Source: Schistocephalus solidus (lineage: Eukaryota > Platyhelminthes > Cestoda > Diphyllobothriidea > Diphyllobothriidae). From it: a stretch of DNA of 64,000 nucleotides. Both the position numbers and the translations under genes were made by a program. The stretch spans positions 62,001-126,000 of the forward strand of contig WEDG01002025.1 in assembly GCA_017591395.1 (NCBI GenBank). The letters are read 5' to 3'. The notes under the pieces are model-generated. The model ran no database searches. It worked only from the letters and a program-made list of their open reading frames with translations, and had not been told where the DNA came from. Of the stretch, positions 21,601 through 32,310 are shown one piece after another (position 1 is the first letter of the stretch; the number at the start of each line of letters is the position of its first letter).

Positions 21601-23135
21601 GCCTCAGCTTACAGGCTCCGTGTCGCTGCAGCTCGGCAGCAGAACGCCTCTTATCGATTCAGGAGTTCGGCTGTTTCATTCCGGCTCGTGGCAAACACCC
21701 TAAGACTGCGTGATTTCCTCATTTTCCATTTTTGGACGCATGCTCGCTCCTAATCGTTCTTAGTAACTTCAATAGACCTACCACGCCTCTAATTTAATCC
21801 ACTTAGATTTTGCTAGTTACCTGAGTGCTGATCAGCCTTAATATGTCTTTCCATCAGCTCTCGGGGATGTCAGACAGTAGCGGACATGTGATTTTGTAGT
21901 ACGGACACCAGAAGACCCGGCCTTCTTGAAAACTCCTCTTCTATTTGAGTGTGACTTGTTGGGGCCACACGTTGATGAAATATTTCCTGCGATGTAAAAC
22001 TATCTAGGCATCTTTTGCACCTGTCCCAAGGTATTATGCACGACGACAGTTTTAAAGCCCCGCTTCGCTGCGTTATTTTAATAATCATATCCTCAAGCGA
22101 TAAGCACATCAAGGGTTTCCTTGAAGCGCTTTCCACAGAACCTTAAAATTCGAAAAATATATTAGTCCTCGATAGAGTAATTGCTTCAGGTGGTTACTAT
22201 CTGCCTGCTAATATTTCAACCAAGCACTCCCTGTGGAAGCTCTGTATGTCCAACGCACAGATCTTGACAAACCCAGTAGAAACCTTGACTTGGTCCAACT
22301 TTTAACCGCAGCATCTTCAGTGATATTGGTTTGTCCCGTTGCTTTCGGGTAGGCCAGTTCCAACGGAACAATCTCACGGCTTTCGGGCGCACCTATGGTC
22401 ACCTCTGCGTCGCGCATATCCAACTCAAGGATAGTTGGCGGTGCCCGTTAAATTCTTAGGCGCCTTTGATGTCGTAAAAAGCATTACTCCCGGCGCTGTT
22501 TATTTTAAATGACATCTAACCAGGGCCTTAACTGCGGTGCATATAGTGACCGCCAAAATCCAGGAAACAGCGACTGGCCAACCGACACGCTTTTATATGC
22601 TTCCAAGTACAGAAGGCGAGTAAACAGATAAAGCATGACAATGGTCAGGTCGAGCGTTGGTCGTCACTTCAACACCTGACGAAAAAAGCCTTTTTCACAC
22701 ACGGAACGTGTTTGGAGATTATTCTTAGCGGAAAAGTGCACGCTTTTGATGTAAATAACATGCCATTCTTTGTACCGAAGTAAATGTTTTGTGATAAGAA
22801 CTGTTGTAGACCAGATCTGACTCCTGTTGCATGTGTTGATCCAAAGGAGGACATCAATTCATGGGGAGTAGGGTTTAAAAAAACAGCCCTTGCTTAATTT
22901 CAAAATCAATTTTTGGCCTGTTCACATCAAACGGGAAAATAGACGGAAATAGCGTACTTTTTGTAACAAAGTCAACCCTTTTATTACTAAAAAACCTCGA
23001 TTAGTAATCATGCCAACTCGAGAGCATGTATTTTAATGGATATGGACCCCAGAAGAATAACAAAAGCGACTCGATAGAAAGGAAAAAATAAGTTTTTTTC
23101 TCGGTGGGTAAGGGGAACAGTTACTGCGCTAAATT
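18691..23135. other. Long stretch without a convincing gene
   Basis: Holds a (GA)n run near 19256-19287, the nuclear-receptor-like half-site cluster at 19804-19842, and several frames with no recognised domain (e.g. 20030-20419 -, 129 codons; 21466-21753 +; 21870-22136 -). Small spliced exons could be hidden here. Confidence 0.4.
19804..19842 (-). promoter_or_regulatory. Cluster of TCAAGGTCA-type half-sites
   Basis: On the plus strand TGACCTTGA/TTGACCTTGACCTTGCG/TGACCTTGAC recur, i.e. about four TCAAGGTCA words on the minus strand in ~40 bp. TCAAGGTCA is the extended half-site of monomer-binding nuclear receptors such as FTZ-F1/NR5A and ERR. It may equally be a small tandem repeat. No gene start is evident beside it. 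Confidence 0.35.
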
Positions 23136-23139
23136 CCCA

Positions 23140-23290
23140 GAAATTTCCGTACTCCCATGTCCTGAAGACAGTTTGGTCATCGAGTTCGAGGATGTTCACC
23201 GCGTGCGTTAGCAGACTGGAAGTAACTGCGGGGATGTACACGTGAGTTAGTTTTAAGCGCTGGTAGACTTGTGCACTATCTAACACCCTC
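23140..23290 (+). repeat. Dispersed repeat family B, diverged partial copy
   Basis: GTTAGTTTTAAGCGCTGGTAGACTTGTGC and the following CTAACACCCTCTCT match the B family's first part. A (AT)n run at ~23309-23323 follows. Confidence 0.55.
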
Positions 23291-23308
23291 TCTATCACCT
23301 ACTTACCA

Positions 23309-23633
23309 TATATATATATATATTAATATGCGTAAAGATTCGAGGTCCCGTGAACTCGCCCCCTCATCTTCTTCGTCTTCTTCAGGAGATGATGAACGCG
23401 ATAAGATAACGGGAAACCATGAACTCGCCCCCTCATCTTCTTCGTCTTCTTCAGGAGATGATGAACGCGATAAGATAACGGGAAAAACTGACTAACTCAA
23501 GACCACCAGGAGCAGCAAGCACTTTACTCTGATGATGGAAGCGAGAAGGCTTTCGAAACGTCAGTACAAATACAATTTGGTCCATGAACTCGCCCCCTCA
23601 TCTTCTTCGTCTTCTTCAGGGAGATGATGAACG

Positions 23634-23635
<2 letters not shown>
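23309..23635 (+). mobile_element. PLE pseudo-LTR cassette with 69 bp direct repeats
   Basis: After a short (AT)n run comes TTAATATGCGTAAAGATTCG, then a 69 bp unit (TGAACTCGCCCCCTCATC through GATAAGATAACGGGAAA) at 23351 and again at 23420, then a hammerhead-like motif, then a third partial unit at 23584 running into (AT)n. The same parts occur at 43110-43947 flanking PLE coding sequence, which identifies this as pLTR/terminal material without the coding part. Confidence 0.7.
23529..23562 (+). ncRNA. Hammerhead-ribozyme-like motif, well preserved
   Basis: CTGATGA (23529-23535), T, a 6 bp stem GGAAGC/GCTTTC (one G-U) with loop GAGAAG, then GAAA (23555-23558), C, G, UC. Flanking TACT (23525-23528) can pair with AGTA (23563-23566) as the start of stem I. 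Stem III would be a single C-G with no loop, as in the small PLE hammerheads reported to work as dimers. The unpaired T after the core is a departure from the canonical fold. Confidence 0.6.

Positions 23636-23697
<62 letters not shown>
23636..23697. repeat. (AT)n microsatellite
   Basis: AT run lying between two different PLE pLTR pieces. Confidence 0.97.
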
Positions 23698-23701
<4 letters not shown>

Positions 23702-23739
23702 AGGAGAGGCGATCACGGGAACCATGGTTTTATTGTCCT

Positions 23740-23773
23740 GACGTTTCAAAATCAAACAAGATTTCATCGTCGG
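23740..23773 (-). ncRNA. Hammerhead-like motif, core mutated, second PLE pLTR family
   Basis: On the minus strand CCGACGA, T, stem GAAATC/GATTTT with loop TTGTTT, then GAAACGTC. The first U of CUGANGA is C here, which should inactivate it. The surrounding pLTR (23698-23830) aligns with 36773-36890. A CCTATAAATA-like word lies ~35 bp upstream in the sense direction (23804-23815). Confidence 0.45.
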
Positions 23774-23969
23774 AGGTAAATATTGTACCGCGCCTCACAG
23801 TATTTATAGGTGGTAGCATTTCGGCTAATACGGGATTACTAAGGTTTTTGAATTTGCGTAGAGGAGGGGCCGGGTTGGGGGTGGAGATCCTCAGTCATCA
23901 TGCTGCTTGATGAGCAGGGTGGTGTTTCATTCTTGGCGATCATCCTTTGTCTGTTCACTGATAGATAGA

Positions 23970-24262
23970 TATGATAGTATGTTGCTCACCGATCTGCTTA
24001 AGGAACATGTATGTTCCGTTGTGCCCTGGAGCTCAGACTACAGCTCTCGCAGGCGGTCACATAGCAACATGTAGTATGTGTTGATAAAGTGGAACCGACA
24101 AAGATAAAGGGAGACCGAAATGGCCATTTCTGGCTTATTAGCCGTCATCAGCCAGTCATACCCAATCCCAAGTGTGGAACACCTGGGATTCGAACCCGCG
24201 ACCTTTGGTAATTGAGTGTAACACTCTACCATTGAGCGACGGGCCCGTTGTTTTGTCGGTTT
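23970..24262 (-). mobile_element. SINE-like family A copy
   Basis: Minus strand: tRNA-like head GTCGCTCAATGGTAGAGTG (A-box) and GCGGGTTCGAATCCCAGG (B-box), then the GGCTGATGACGGCTAATAAG core and CCATTTCGGTCTCCCTTT tail. 3' and 5' acceptor positions do not pair, so it is not a tRNA gene. Confidence 0.8.
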
Positions 24263-24272
24263 GCGATCGGGA

Positions 24273-24560
24273 CTATGAATTATGATAGTGAGGTGTTCAT
24301 CGATCTGGCTTAGGAACATGGATGTTGCCTTGTGCCCTGGAGCTCACTTTAGAGCCCTCGCAGGCAGTTCCCTTGCAACTTGGGGAATATGATGATAAGG
24401 TGGAACCGGCAAAGACAAGGGAGACCGAAATGGCCATTTCTGGCTTATTAGCCGTCATCAGCCAGTCATACCCAATCCCGGGTGTGGATCACCCGGGATA
24501 CGAACCCGCGACCTTTGTTCATTGAGTGTAACACTACCATTGAGCCACGGGCCCATTGTT
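24273..24560 (-). mobile_element. SINE-like family A copy, tandem neighbour
   Basis: Same structure and orientation as the preceding copy, with a two-base loss in the A-box region near 24530. The pair forms a head-to-tail tandem with ~300 bp period. Confidence 0.8.
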
Positions 24561-24654
24561 TTGTCGGTTTGCGATCGAGACTATGAATTATTATAGTCCC
24601 GATAATTCAATAAACACCTGACCAGGGTTTTAACACGCTAATGCTACCTGACGC

Positions 24655-24735
24655 TTACCCTCACGCAAAAGATAAGCCTAATCCTAACTCTTTCCATACC
24701 TTGATCCTTACCCATACATTAACCCTGATCTCTAT
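24655..24735 (-). repeat. Degenerate TTAGGG-like repeat
   Basis: CTTACCCTC, CCTAATCCTAACTC and CCTTACCCATACATTAACCC are imperfect CCCTAA-type words on the plus strand, directly beside the PLE pLTR region. Confidence 0.5.
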
Positions 24736-26615
24736 GGCGTTTAGCGCAAGGCCACGTATAATACACGGGTGGGGCTATTCCCGTTTCTACCATGTATTCG
24801 TTTGCGGTCGAATTCGGCGCGGATAGGAAGGACGTGCATCTCCATCTAGAACCTACGCAATTGAGACGATTCGTAAAGATGAATAAGGCAAAGGTGAAGA
24901 AACGCGCAGAATTTATTGACGTCATACAATTTCGTGACCTCTTATTCAACTGCCTACAGTCATTGCTTAGTAAAAAGACGAAGTAAACTGTCCAATTAGA
25001 TGTAGACCTAAAGGGGTGAAACGTTATTGGTAGACAAAGCAGTGAAGTGTTGAGCTGATAGGTGGGTACGCATGGTGAGGAGGAAAGGGGGGCGGGATTC
25101 TACTAAGCAACCCCGTTCAGATTACTGTGAGAACATGTCAATTGTGATTGAAACTACACCGCGCGGGACAGCAGTTTATCATGCAGGGAGAGGAGTGGGG
25201 GACGGCAGGGTGCATGATTATCGATCGTTACTACGGCCATGCGAGGTTGATAACATGATCCAGCTGCTTACAGAGTTCTGGTTTTCTCCTGTACAGTGCA
25301 GGAGACGCCCAGTCGTCACCCGAAATACGACCTTAAATGCAGTCGGTGGGTTCACTGTATGGCCAGTGTCCACCAGGTGCTTCGTAATTGAACTCTCGGG
25401 TACCTTATTTTCCGCCCGTAACAGTCACTTCGGCACATGTTCAGCTGACCGAGTTGCCAACTGCCTTTGCGTGCGCCCAATGCATTTGCATCCGCAACTA
25501 CATGTAAACTCATAAATACACTTTGCTGTGGCGTGCATAGGCCGAGTTTGCTTAGTTGGTCTAACTGGAATAGCCGTTGTAGTGCTTATTAACAACAGTT
25601 TAAGAGGTGGCGTACGTTCGTTCAATTGTGCATCTGAGCCGTCGCTTGATCAAGTTTGACACATTAGCACCCTTGAAAGGGAGGAAGATGGTCACAGGCT
25701 TTTTTTACTTGGAAATTTCGGCAGGAATTTCTTGCCTGGGATGGCGATACCTATCCGGATACCCGTTTCCAAGAAAACGTTCTTCAGGAAACTGATCTCA
25801 TCATCGATCGTATCTGAGGTGCAGATTCTAGTGGCTCTATTGAACAGGCACAACACAAAGTTTTTTTTTCTGAAATGGAACAAAACCGAGGATGTGTATG
25901 CGCTATCCTTTCCACGTGGTTTTTCGGTATATGGACCTCTGAAAAGGAACCATCTGCCCTCCTACATTAAAGAACGTCTAAGAAAAGCAGTGTGCCATTC
26001 TTCTCATGCTCGATCGTAAATTTGAGCTTCGCATGCGCCTCGTTCATTGCATTAAGAAGTGACTCTCCGTCTCTTGGGTTTTTGACGATGGCATAAATGT
26101 CGTCCGCATATAATCGATAGAATGCGGTTTTCTGTAAGTTTGACTAATTTTCTATCGAGGATTGACTTGAAGATATCCATTAAGACTGGCCCTAATGGAC
26201 TGCCCATAGCTACACGTCGATCTGTCGATAAATCTGCCCGTTGCACATAAATTGCACATTTTTCGTGCATATTTCCAGTAGTTCGTCAAGTTGCGCTGGT
26301 TCGAGGCATGTGTCAGTCACACGCTCACAAATTATGTCAATGGTTTCATCCAGTGGCACGTTTGTGAACAGGCCCGGCACATCAAGTGATATCATGTGCT
26401 TGTTCAGTAAATTTTCATTCTTTAGCTCGTCTACGAATGAGAAGGTGTCTTTTGTAATGTAAGCAGCAAGATTGCGTCTGATTGGTTCAATTAGTTGGAC
26501 TAAAAACTGGGCGAGTTTATGTTGCGGTGAATTCCTCATTGACAAAATTGGCCGTAACGGTACTCCTGGCTTGTGCAATTTTGGTAACCCGAATAGCCTG
26601 GGAATATATGAACCT

Positions 26616-27120
26616 CACACACACAGTTCGACCGTCGATTCGACGAGGTCCACCGTATGCTCCACACTAGGTGGTGCAGGGACGGTGAAATGCGCGCGAA
26701 TTAGTTTTAAGTGGTAGTAGCCGTGCGCTGCAGCTATCGCACATTCTTCTCCTCCCCAACCTGAGCCCGTTCTCATGACACAGTCAAGAAGACCGGAGAT
26801 GGGAGAGGGCGCATGTGGCTGGCGCGGCCGGAGCCACCCCTGAGTTTACCACCACACCTGACTCGGATCCCACGGAGTGGGAGTGCCATAAAGGCCACAT
26901 TAAGAAAGAACCATTGCAGCCTGACTCTCAGTCCGCCAGTCAGCCACTCCACACAAAACACACATTGGGCTGACCACGCGGTCCGAGTTATCCCGTCAGA
27001 TGGCAACCTTCCAAGCCACGGCTTTTAGCGCACTGTGATACTTTCAAGCACGTCAGATTGTTTATAGTGAGGAAAATGCGCTGAGCTGTTGACCTCACTC
27101 CCTCCCCCACCCCCACAATC
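26616..27120 (+). repeat. Dispersed repeat family B copy inside the nested insertion
   Basis: Complete-looking copy from CAGTTCGACCGTCGATTCG through CAGTCAAGAAGACCGGAG, CCAGTCAGCCACTCCACAC and AAGCCACGGCTTTTAGCGC to GCGCTGAGCTGTTGACC. Its outer edge sits exactly at the boundary with the PLE. Confidence 0.8.
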
Positions 27121-27254
27121 AGACCACCATCCGAGCCAGTCAGTTGTCTAATGTGGGAGTGGGCGCATTGACTGACGGGTCGGCGTACCCGTCTTCGCGT
27201 GCCACAGCACGAACTGGCCCCCATAACGCACACACCAGGATTTACTTACTCAGG

Positions 27255-27390
27255 GGATATGGAGGAGCCATTGCCGTCTGACTCCCAGTCCACTGGTCAG
27301 CCACTCAACACACACAGCACCTACTGGGCCGATGGCGTGGTCTGATGTAAGCGTCAGATTGGCAGCCATCCAAGCCACGGTTTCTATGAA
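27255..27390 (+). repeat. Dispersed repeat family B, diverged second-half copy
   Basis: GGAGCCATTGCCGTCTGACTCCC, CAGCCACTCAACACAC and CCATCCAAGCCACGG match the second half of the family at lower identity. Confidence 0.65.
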
Positions 27391-27539
27391 ACCGTGGTTT
27401 TATCAGGTACATTATGATGGTTGTGTGGGTGTTATCTATGTATTAGTGTAGATTGTGTGCGCTGATGTAGCTTAGCCTCCGGTGGCTTACCGCAGGTTGT
27501 CATCGAGGCGCATGTGCCCTAATAGGCCCATGCGATGCG

Positions 27540-30412
27540 TAAATGTGCATCACGGTGTTAAGGGCGCAGTCGTCCGCGAGGAGCAAGTCTTGGACTGTAG
27601 TCGTAGACGCGCGCGTTGGAGCCTGCATACGCCGACTGTTGAGAAGGTGCCCGTCAATTCTGTAGGCGATGCAGATCCCAGGCTGCTCATCACAGTAGGC
27701 GTCCATTAGCATAGCCGAGAACATTAGACTGAACAGGCTGGGAGCCAATACGCAGCCCTGCTTCACTCCGTTGGTCACTGCGAATGCTTCGGATACCGTC
27801 CCGTTGTCAGTGACGCACGCCGTCATCCTGTCATGAAGCTGACGCACCATGTGCGTGACCCGATCAGGACAGCCAAATTTCTGCATGACTTTCCACAGTC
27901 CGTCGCGATTCATCGTGTCAAAGGCTTTCGTTAGATCCACGAAGGGGGTGTATAGGTGAGGTCACATCTCCTGGCACTTCTCTTGTAGCTGGCGGGCGGC
28001 AAAGATCATATCGGTTGTTCCACTGTGTTGGCGGAAGCCACATTGGCTTTCCGGGAGCAGGCCCTGCTCTAGATGACCGTTAAGACGATTGAGAAGGATA
28101 CGAGCGAAGATCCTCCGGCGATGTTGAGCAACGAGATGCCTCTGTGATTTTCACAGAGTTGCCGGTTCCCATTCCGTTTGTAGAGATGGACGATGGTCGC
28201 GTCTTTGAACTCCTGAGGAACTTTTCTTTGGCACCACATCTCCTGGAAGAGTGTTGTGAGTTCTGCCATCAGCCGGGGCCCACCGTGTTTGACGACTTCC
28301 GGTGGGATTGCGTCGGATCTCGGTGCTTTACCGCTGGAAATCTGCTGCACGGCCCGATTGGTTTCTGGTAGGGAGGGCGGCAGATCCAGGACATTGTTCG
28401 TGTCCACTTGAGGGAGCTGGTCCATGGCAGCATCGGAGATGGCTGATGAGCAATTAAGGACACTTCTGAAGTGCTCGGCCCAGCGCTTCAGAATTTGCTA
28501 TTTCTCTGTCAGCAGTGTTGTGCCGTCAGAGCTGAGCAGCGGTGCGGTCCCCTTGATGCAGGGACCAAAGATGGCCTTGATGTCTTTGAAAAAGTGTTTC
28601 ATTTCATTTCGGTCCGCATACCCCTGGATTTCCTCAGCCTTTCAGACCATCCAGGCATCCTGCATCTCCGCAGCCATTGCTGTACAAGGTGGCGACATCT
28701 GAAGAGGGCTGCTTTGATGGCGTCTGTCCAAAGGTCCATGTAGGCTTCGTGTAGTCCATTCTTCTCCGCGAGTAAGTTGCTGATGTCGGCGTAACGGTCG
28801 TCAAACCATGGCTGGTGTTGACGGCGTGCGCGTCCGAGTACATCGAGAGCGGTGGACTGGATGACATTTCGCAGTTGACACCATCGTGTCTCCACTGTAG
28901 CATTATTATCTAGAGCATGCAGGTCCTCCAGTTTCTTGGTTATTTGGTTGCTGAAATCAAAACAATGAGCAGGCAAATTTAACAAAAGAGTATTTAACTT
29001 ACCTGGCGGCCTCTTACCTTGGGGCCTTCGTTGGGGTTGCAGTCGGAGCCTCATCTGGGAGATGACGAGGCGGTGATCTGTCCAACCATCGGCATCGTGG
29101 ATCGCATGGGTTACCAGCACGTCCTGTCGATATCGCCTCCGGACGAGAATATAGTCCAGCAGATGCCAGCGCCGCGACCGAGGGTGTATCCATGTGGCCT
29201 TCTCCCGCGTCAGAAGGCGGAAGAAGGTGTTGGTCAGCAGGAGACGGTGTTCCGCAGAAGAAGGAGGCCGTTATCGTAACAGCTACCCAGACTGTGGGGA
29301 CCCAGCACTCCATGCCAGGCAGCGTGGTCCGTCCCGACGCGGTCGTTTAAGTCACCAAGGACAATTAACTTATCCACCTTCGGCACAGTCGCCAGCAGGG
29401 CGTGCAGGTCTTCATAGAATTTGTCCTTCGCCGCATCAGAGCTCGTCATTGGGGGGAGTGTAGGCGCTGAGGATGGTGGCGAACTGGTCTCCCCGAAGAG
29501 GCAGGCGGAGGCTCATCAGGCGATCATTGATACCCTGCGGCAGAAAGGGCAGACGTCCCACGGTTTCGTTCCGGATGGCAAAGGAAACCCTAGCGTCGCA
29601 TCGCTCTGCCTTTGGCCAGCCGCTCTAGAAGAAGGTTAGGCCGGCACCCACCTCCTCCAGCTGACCCTGCTCAGAGAATTGGGTCTCGCTGAGAGCAGCA
29701 ATGTCCGCTTTGTAGCGCGCCAGTTCCCGTGCGACAAGCGCAGTCCTCCGTTCCGGTAGGTTGCTCCTAGGATTGTCTAAAAGGGAACGGACATTTCAGG
29801 CTGCTAGTGTGAGTGGACTCACCCGAGCAGCCTGGAGGGTATGGCGAGGGGAATTGGGACGGGGGGTATTGTTGTTTGTTTGAGTTGTACGACCGCGTAT
29901 TTTGCGATCTGCGAGCCGCGGCCGGCTGCAGAAGAGGTGATAACCAGCATTTGTTAAGGGAACCTTTTCTAGCCCCTTCCTCCGCGAGGAGGCAAGCAGT
30001 GCTGTCCATAAATAGGGCTGCTCGGACATCCCAGACGGCTGCCAAAATCCACTATGGGTCACGGTTGTGTTTAAGTGGTAGAACGACCCGAGTTAGCCTT
30101 GGCCACCTACGAGGTTGCTGTCGTCCCCACCGTAGGACTTATTTGAGAGGGCGGAGGTGGGAATTTCGGAAGTCAGACATACTGGGTGTGGAGGCACACA
30201 CAACACCGGAGACCCTCACCTGGTTTAGCCCGCCGGTCGTGACGGTTGCCCGGGGTGTGGCCGCTGGGAAGAACCCAACTTCGAGGAGCCACAGGTGAGA
30301 GTTGGGTACCAGTTAGAGGCGGCCACAGGAGCATTCACCTCCTATACGAGACAAATGGAGCGACCAAATGCTATCTGTGTGTTGCTTCTCCTAACTAGAA
30401 CCCTTACCCCCC
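27540..30412 (-). mobile_element. APE-type LINE, 5' complete, 3' end missing
   Basis: Minus strand: a 5' leader from 30412 aligning with the leader of the LINE at 54905. Then APE endonuclease pieces (~29820-29050) with [17 protein letters not shown] and DGWTDHRLVISQMRLR, the terminal SDHR-type block. Then a linker and RT (~28430-27560) with GKAPRSDAIPPEV, NHRGISLLNIAG, MDLTKAFDT (motif A), NGVKQGCVLAPSLFSLMF (motif B) and LLLADDCALN (motif C; FADD changed to LADD). Sequence after motif C is lost. Several frameshifts separate the parts. Clade is uncertain (RTE/CR1-like). It lies inside a PLE. Confidence 0.85.
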
Positions 30413-31230
30413 ATAGGAACCTACAGGCCTAAGATATGCAGCCGTTTTCTCATATATTACTTGCTTTTCAAGTAGCAATTTCAATTTTTCCCAATACGGT
30501 CCTCCAGGGCTTTTGTTTCTTAGTCCCCACGGGCTTCATAAGAAAATTTGTTGGGGTCCCTCAATACAACTTCCTTTTTACTTACATAAACGGTCTTGTT
30601 TAGAATCACAACACCGCTTTCTTTGTCAGGTCTCGAGATAACGATGTCGGTAGCCTTGCGTAAATCATTTAGAGCCGAGAGGTGTTGCTTCGGTAATAGC
30701 GAGCGCTGGGTAATCAGGGATGTTCTGTACTGATAGGCAATATCAATGAATTTCGCTTTTAGCGAACGGTCTTACTTAGCTAGTGGAGGAAAAACGGAGT
30801 CTGCCTACAGGACTGTAAGAATTCATATCTAGTCCTTTCTCTAGCGACCTTGCATCTTAATTGGACGAGTTGATCCAGCGATTTGACCAAAGGGCCCGGG
30901 AGGCTTCTTTTCAGATAAGTGAAACACTTTTTTCCCGGAATAAATTTATCTAAGGCACAAATGCAGAAACGCGCAGAATTTATGGACGTCATGCAGTTTC
31001 GTGACCTAGTAAAAAGACGAAGTAAGCTGTCCAATTAGATGTAGACCTAAAGGGATGAAACGTTATTGGTAGACAAAGCAGTGAACTGTTGAGCTGATAG
31101 GTGGGTACGCATGGTGAGGGGAAAGGCGGGAATTCAACTAAGCAAGCCAGCTCAGATTACAGTGAGAACATGTCAGGTGTGTTTGAAACTACAACGCGCG
31201 GGACAGCTGGTAGTCATGTAGGGAGAAAAA

Positions 31231-32079
31231 AGAACGTAGCAGAGAAAGTTTCTGCCTTGATTAAGAAAATACTCTCCGTGAGCCTTCGTTGTGAAGGTCC
31301 AATGTTTTAGGCGATTAGGTCTCATGCTTAGCTGAATGTAAAGGTTTGGCCTAAGTCGCCATCTACGGAAAAAAAGACAGTTTGTTAACACAGTATACAG
31401 ATAAGAACTATATTATTTTGAAAAGCATTAATAACGCTAAACTACATGGACGACAAGAAACGCAATCTACTCCACTGCCCCTGTAAAATTAAAAAAAACT
31501 AATTTTGCGGAAAAACGTCTCTTCCGAATTCGTATGCTAATTGCATTCCAATATCTCAGTCAACGATCAGTCTCAATTTATCGCTCCATAATAATGGTTA
31601 TTACTGATCCAAGCGACATATTACTTGAACGCTCGCGCTTGAATGTATTAGTAGGGCGTCTCCACCCGGAAAATCAACGTCCTCATTGCCTGGAGCAAAC
31701 ACGTGTCAAACAAGGCAAAAACTATAAAATTTAGCTCATTCGTCTCAAAATATTTTTGATACCACACATCACATTGTTGTTGGAGAATGTTTACTTAAGA
31801 CTTATTCAGAGGGATTTAAACGTCAATCGTTATATGCTGTTTTATTTGTTTCAATATTTGCGTGAATGTTCATGAAATCATTTTAAAAAAACTAAGTTAA
31901 TCCTTTTGGCACGAATTCTTATGTTTTAGGCAGAGTCACCTTTCACAGAAAGATCATCACTTTCAATCCAAATAATGTTAAATTCAGCACTCTATTCGGT
32001 TTCTATTTAACCAAAATACGATAATCGATTTGTTTGGACCCCGTTACCAGGGCGTTTTCATCCGTCAGGTTTGGCTTGC
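31231..32079. other. AT-rich unique DNA
   Basis: No domain-bearing frame and no shared repeat was noticed. Short frames at 31173-31391 (-) and 31534-31734 (+) look accidental. Confidence 0.4.
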
Positions 32080-32310
32080 CTTAAAGCATTTGCAATATTT
32101 CCTTTGACCCACTTGTGAAAAACTTGGCGGCCTCGGTGGGATTCGAACCCACGCCAGCGGTGGGGCCTCGTAGCTCAGTTGGCTAGAGCGTTGGCTGTAA
32201 TAAAGCCTTCCCTTTGCTGGCATGGGTACGAATCCCAACGAGGCCGCCGAGTTTTTCACAAATGGGTCAAAGGAATTATTCAAATTTGCCAAAATCCTCT
32301 ACTAATTTGC
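32080..32310 (+). mobile_element. tRNA-derived SINE with near-intact tRNA-like head
   Basis: The tRNA-like head spans 32164-32245 (82 nt). The acceptor stem GGCCTCG/CGAGGCC pairs 7 of 7, the D stem is GCTC/GAGC, A-box TAGCTCAGTTGGCTAGAGC, B-box-like GGGTACGAATCCC. The anticodon arm is weak (GGCT/AGCC). A tail AGTTTTTCACAAATGGGTCAAAGGAATTATTCAAATTTGCC is shared with copies near 10310 and 10980. A partial inverted head (GGGATTCGAACCCACG) lies at ~32139. More likely a SINE than a functional tRNA gene. Confidence 0.75.

Larger units (their letters stand above)
24880..31230 (-). mobile_element. Penelope-like element with two pseudo-LTRs, split by a nested insertion
   Basis: Read on the minus strand: 5' pLTR 31230-30955; N-terminal and RT-start region 31030-30423 (LVQLRCKVARERTRYEF, ISRPDKESGVVILNKTV, RDPNKFSYEAR, ending at AAYLRPVGSY); interruption 30412-26616; then continuation GSYIPRLFGLPKLHKPGV, PLRPILSMRNSPQHKLA, KDTFSFVDEL, MISLDVPGLFTNVPL (RT motif A area), VAMGSPLGPVLMDIF, a FLDVL block, and a GIY-YIG piece with CIYEFTCSCGCKCIGRT near 25425-25530; 3' pLTR 25210-24880. 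The pLTRs align directly over ~270 bp. Frameshifts and stops make it inactive. Without the insertion the element is ~2.5 kb, somewhat short for the family. Confidence 0.82.

Noticed and set aside
23351..23490. CRISPR-like direct repeats
   Set aside because: Only two adjacent 69 bp units with no unique spacers, in eukaryotic PLE terminal DNA.
24180..24255. tRNA gene (minus strand)
   Set aside because: A and B boxes are present but the acceptor ends do not pair and the unit recurs with a fixed non-tRNA tail, so it is a SINE-like copy.
25072..25515. 147-codon plus-strand frame
   Set aside because: Antisense to the PLE 3' region and pLTR; no domain.
29019..29463. Plus-strand Arg-rich frames
   Set aside because: Antisense shadows of the LINE endonuclease region.
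24960..31090. Hammerhead-like motif in the pLTRs of the split PLE (GAAACGTTATTGG)
   Set aside because: It lies on the strand opposite to the PLE coding sequence and lacks a recognisable CTGANGA box (TAGATGT instead).
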